8,452 bases of DNA from an uncultured Woeseiaceae bacterium (GTDB lineage: Bacteria; Pseudomonadota; Gammaproteobacteria; Woeseiales; Woeseiaceae). The notes beneath the pieces were generated by a model. It did no database searches and was not told the origin of the DNA. It saw nothing but the letters and a program-made list of their open reading frames with translations. Position 1 is the first letter of the stretch. Each line of letters starts with the position of its first letter. The stretch is taken from the NCBI GenBank assembly GCA_947259435.1, contig CAMYMP010000029.1:1-8452 (forward strand), given 5' to 3'. Positions 8,079 through 8,452 of this stretch are shown one piece after another. Made by a program: the position numbers and the translations under genes.

Positions 8079-8154
8079 CAGAGAATATAACCATGAGAAA
8101 ATTGATTTTATTGCTTGCGATGCCGAAAAAGTGAGCTGCCAAAGGGGAAAATAA
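8059..8154 (+). CDS. Possible 31-codon leader frame starting inside the RNA element
   Basis: ATG 8059 follows AGGGA (8049-8053) at 5 bases; this AGGGA lies partly in the right arm of the core hairpin. The frame codes for 31 residues, starting MSDGLIFREYNHEK and ending SCQRGK, and its TAA (8152-8154) shares a base with the ATG of the lipoprotein gene (TAATG), an arrangement used in translational coupling. No similarity is recognised. A frame of this length arises easily by chance, so the call rests only on the start signal and the overlap. Confidence 0.25.
   Translation: MSDGLIFREYNHEKIDFIACDAEKVSCQRGK
8093..8134 (+). CDS. Possible 13-residue minigene or leftover signal-peptide start
   Basis: ATG 8093 opens a frame coding for MRKLILLLAMPKK and then TGA. 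The first nine residues look like the start of a signal peptide. It lies between the RNA element and the lipoprotein gene, in another frame than either. It may be a remnant of an earlier N-terminus or mere chance; the ribosome binding site is weak. Confidence 0.15.
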   Translation: MRKLILLLAMPKK

Positions 8155-8452
8155 TGATTCGACAAATCTTGGAGAAACTCGATATTCGGGCAGCGACGGT
8201 GCTTGTCGCGATTGCTTTCTTACCGCTCAGTGCATGCGCAGGTGAAGATAAGGCCGACAAGGCCGCTCACGGTGGCGAAGTTGACAAAGTCGCCGAAGCA
8301 CTTAGTGCAGCCTGGCCCGGAATGGCGAAAGACGCCACCGTGGTCGACTGGGAAGGTAATGTTCTGAAAGAAGGCACAAATGGTTATACGTGCCTGCCAT
8401 CACCACCGGACCTCACCGGGACTTCGCCCATGTGCATGGACAGTGAGTGGAT
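8154..8452 (+). CDS. Small secreted lipoprotein of unknown function (3' partial)
   Basis: Ninety-nine codons are visible before the window ends. The N-terminus has a hydrophobic stretch (13-25, AATVLVAIAFLPL) followed by LSAC (25-28), a good lipobox, so lipid attachment at Cys28 is likely. After a charged, Lys/Asp/Ala-rich linker (29-48), the mature part shows WPGMAKDATVVDWEG (54-68) and EGTNGYTCLPSPP (73-85), then Cys94 in PMCMD. Cys80 and Cys94 may form a disulfide. I recall unnamed bacterial proteins with the same TNG-x-TC...P-MC-x-D pattern, but no function. Start ATG 8154 has AAAGGGG at 8141-8147, 6 bases upstream. The charged N-region (Glu7, Asp10) is unusual for a signal peptide. Lying behind a possible c-di-GMP sensing RNA, it may be under second-messenger control (inference). 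Confidence 0.75.
   Translation, partial: MIRQILEKLDIRAATVLVAIAFLPLSACAGEDKADKAAHGGEVDKVAEALSAAWPGMAKDATVVDWEGNVLKEGTNGYTCLPSPPDLTGTSPMCMDSEW

Noticed and set aside
8059..8100. P3 arm of a classical GEMM-I riboswitch (ATGG 8066-8069 with CCAT 8091-8094)
   Set aside because: Only 4 pairs with a 21-base loop, and no tetraloop-receptor or GGUUACCGA sequence; not convincing.

Overview
The window looks like a chromosomal segment of a GC-rich, Gram-negative bacterium, most likely a gammaproteobacterium. The best evidence is the block queA-tgt-yajC-secD-secF in its usual proteobacterial order. The proteins align well with the E. coli versions as I remember them: the catalytic and zinc residues of Tgt keep a constant +5 offset, and SecD starts MNRYP. 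I cannot name a genus from the sequence.

Left end (1-1910): the C-terminal part of an ECF-type sigma factor (region 4), a single-pass membrane protein that is probably its anti-sigma partner, and an exported protein with two PDZ domains and no protease domain. They look like one stress-response transcription unit. The sigma frame meets a TAA at 187-189, inside or just after the recognition helix, but stays open to a TGA at 262-264, three bases before the next gene. A 13-bp interrupted hairpin (1932-1968) separates this unit from queA.

Centre (2000-7284): queA and tgt overlap by ATGA and act in queuosine modification of tRNA. yajC, secD and secF encode accessory membrane subunits of the Sec translocon. 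QueA is clearly short (294 aa against about 340-356 in the family). It appears to lack about 47 residues in one block, in frame, just after its conserved N-terminal part.

Right end (7285-8452): this part is different in character. A more AT-rich gene for a gamma-glutamylcyclotransferase-like (AIG2/GGCT-fold) protein lies between two diverged direct copies of a hairpin-bearing repeat of about 68 bp, with a third related hairpin beside the second copy. Next comes a probable structured RNA (8008-8078) whose core hairpin carries the GCAAACC...GGGACGCA signature of c-di-GMP-I (GEMM) riboswitches, but with UAU after GACGCA and no recognisable second (P3) arm. It precedes a small lipoprotein gene that runs off the window. 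A 31-codon frame starts inside the RNA and overlaps the lipoprotein start as TAATG.

Most of the window is ordinary core genome. The points that deserve a second look are the RNA element with its target gene, the internally deleted QueA, the stop codon in the sigma factor, and the repeat family around the AIG2-like gene. No CRISPR array, transposase, tRNA or rRNA gene was seen.
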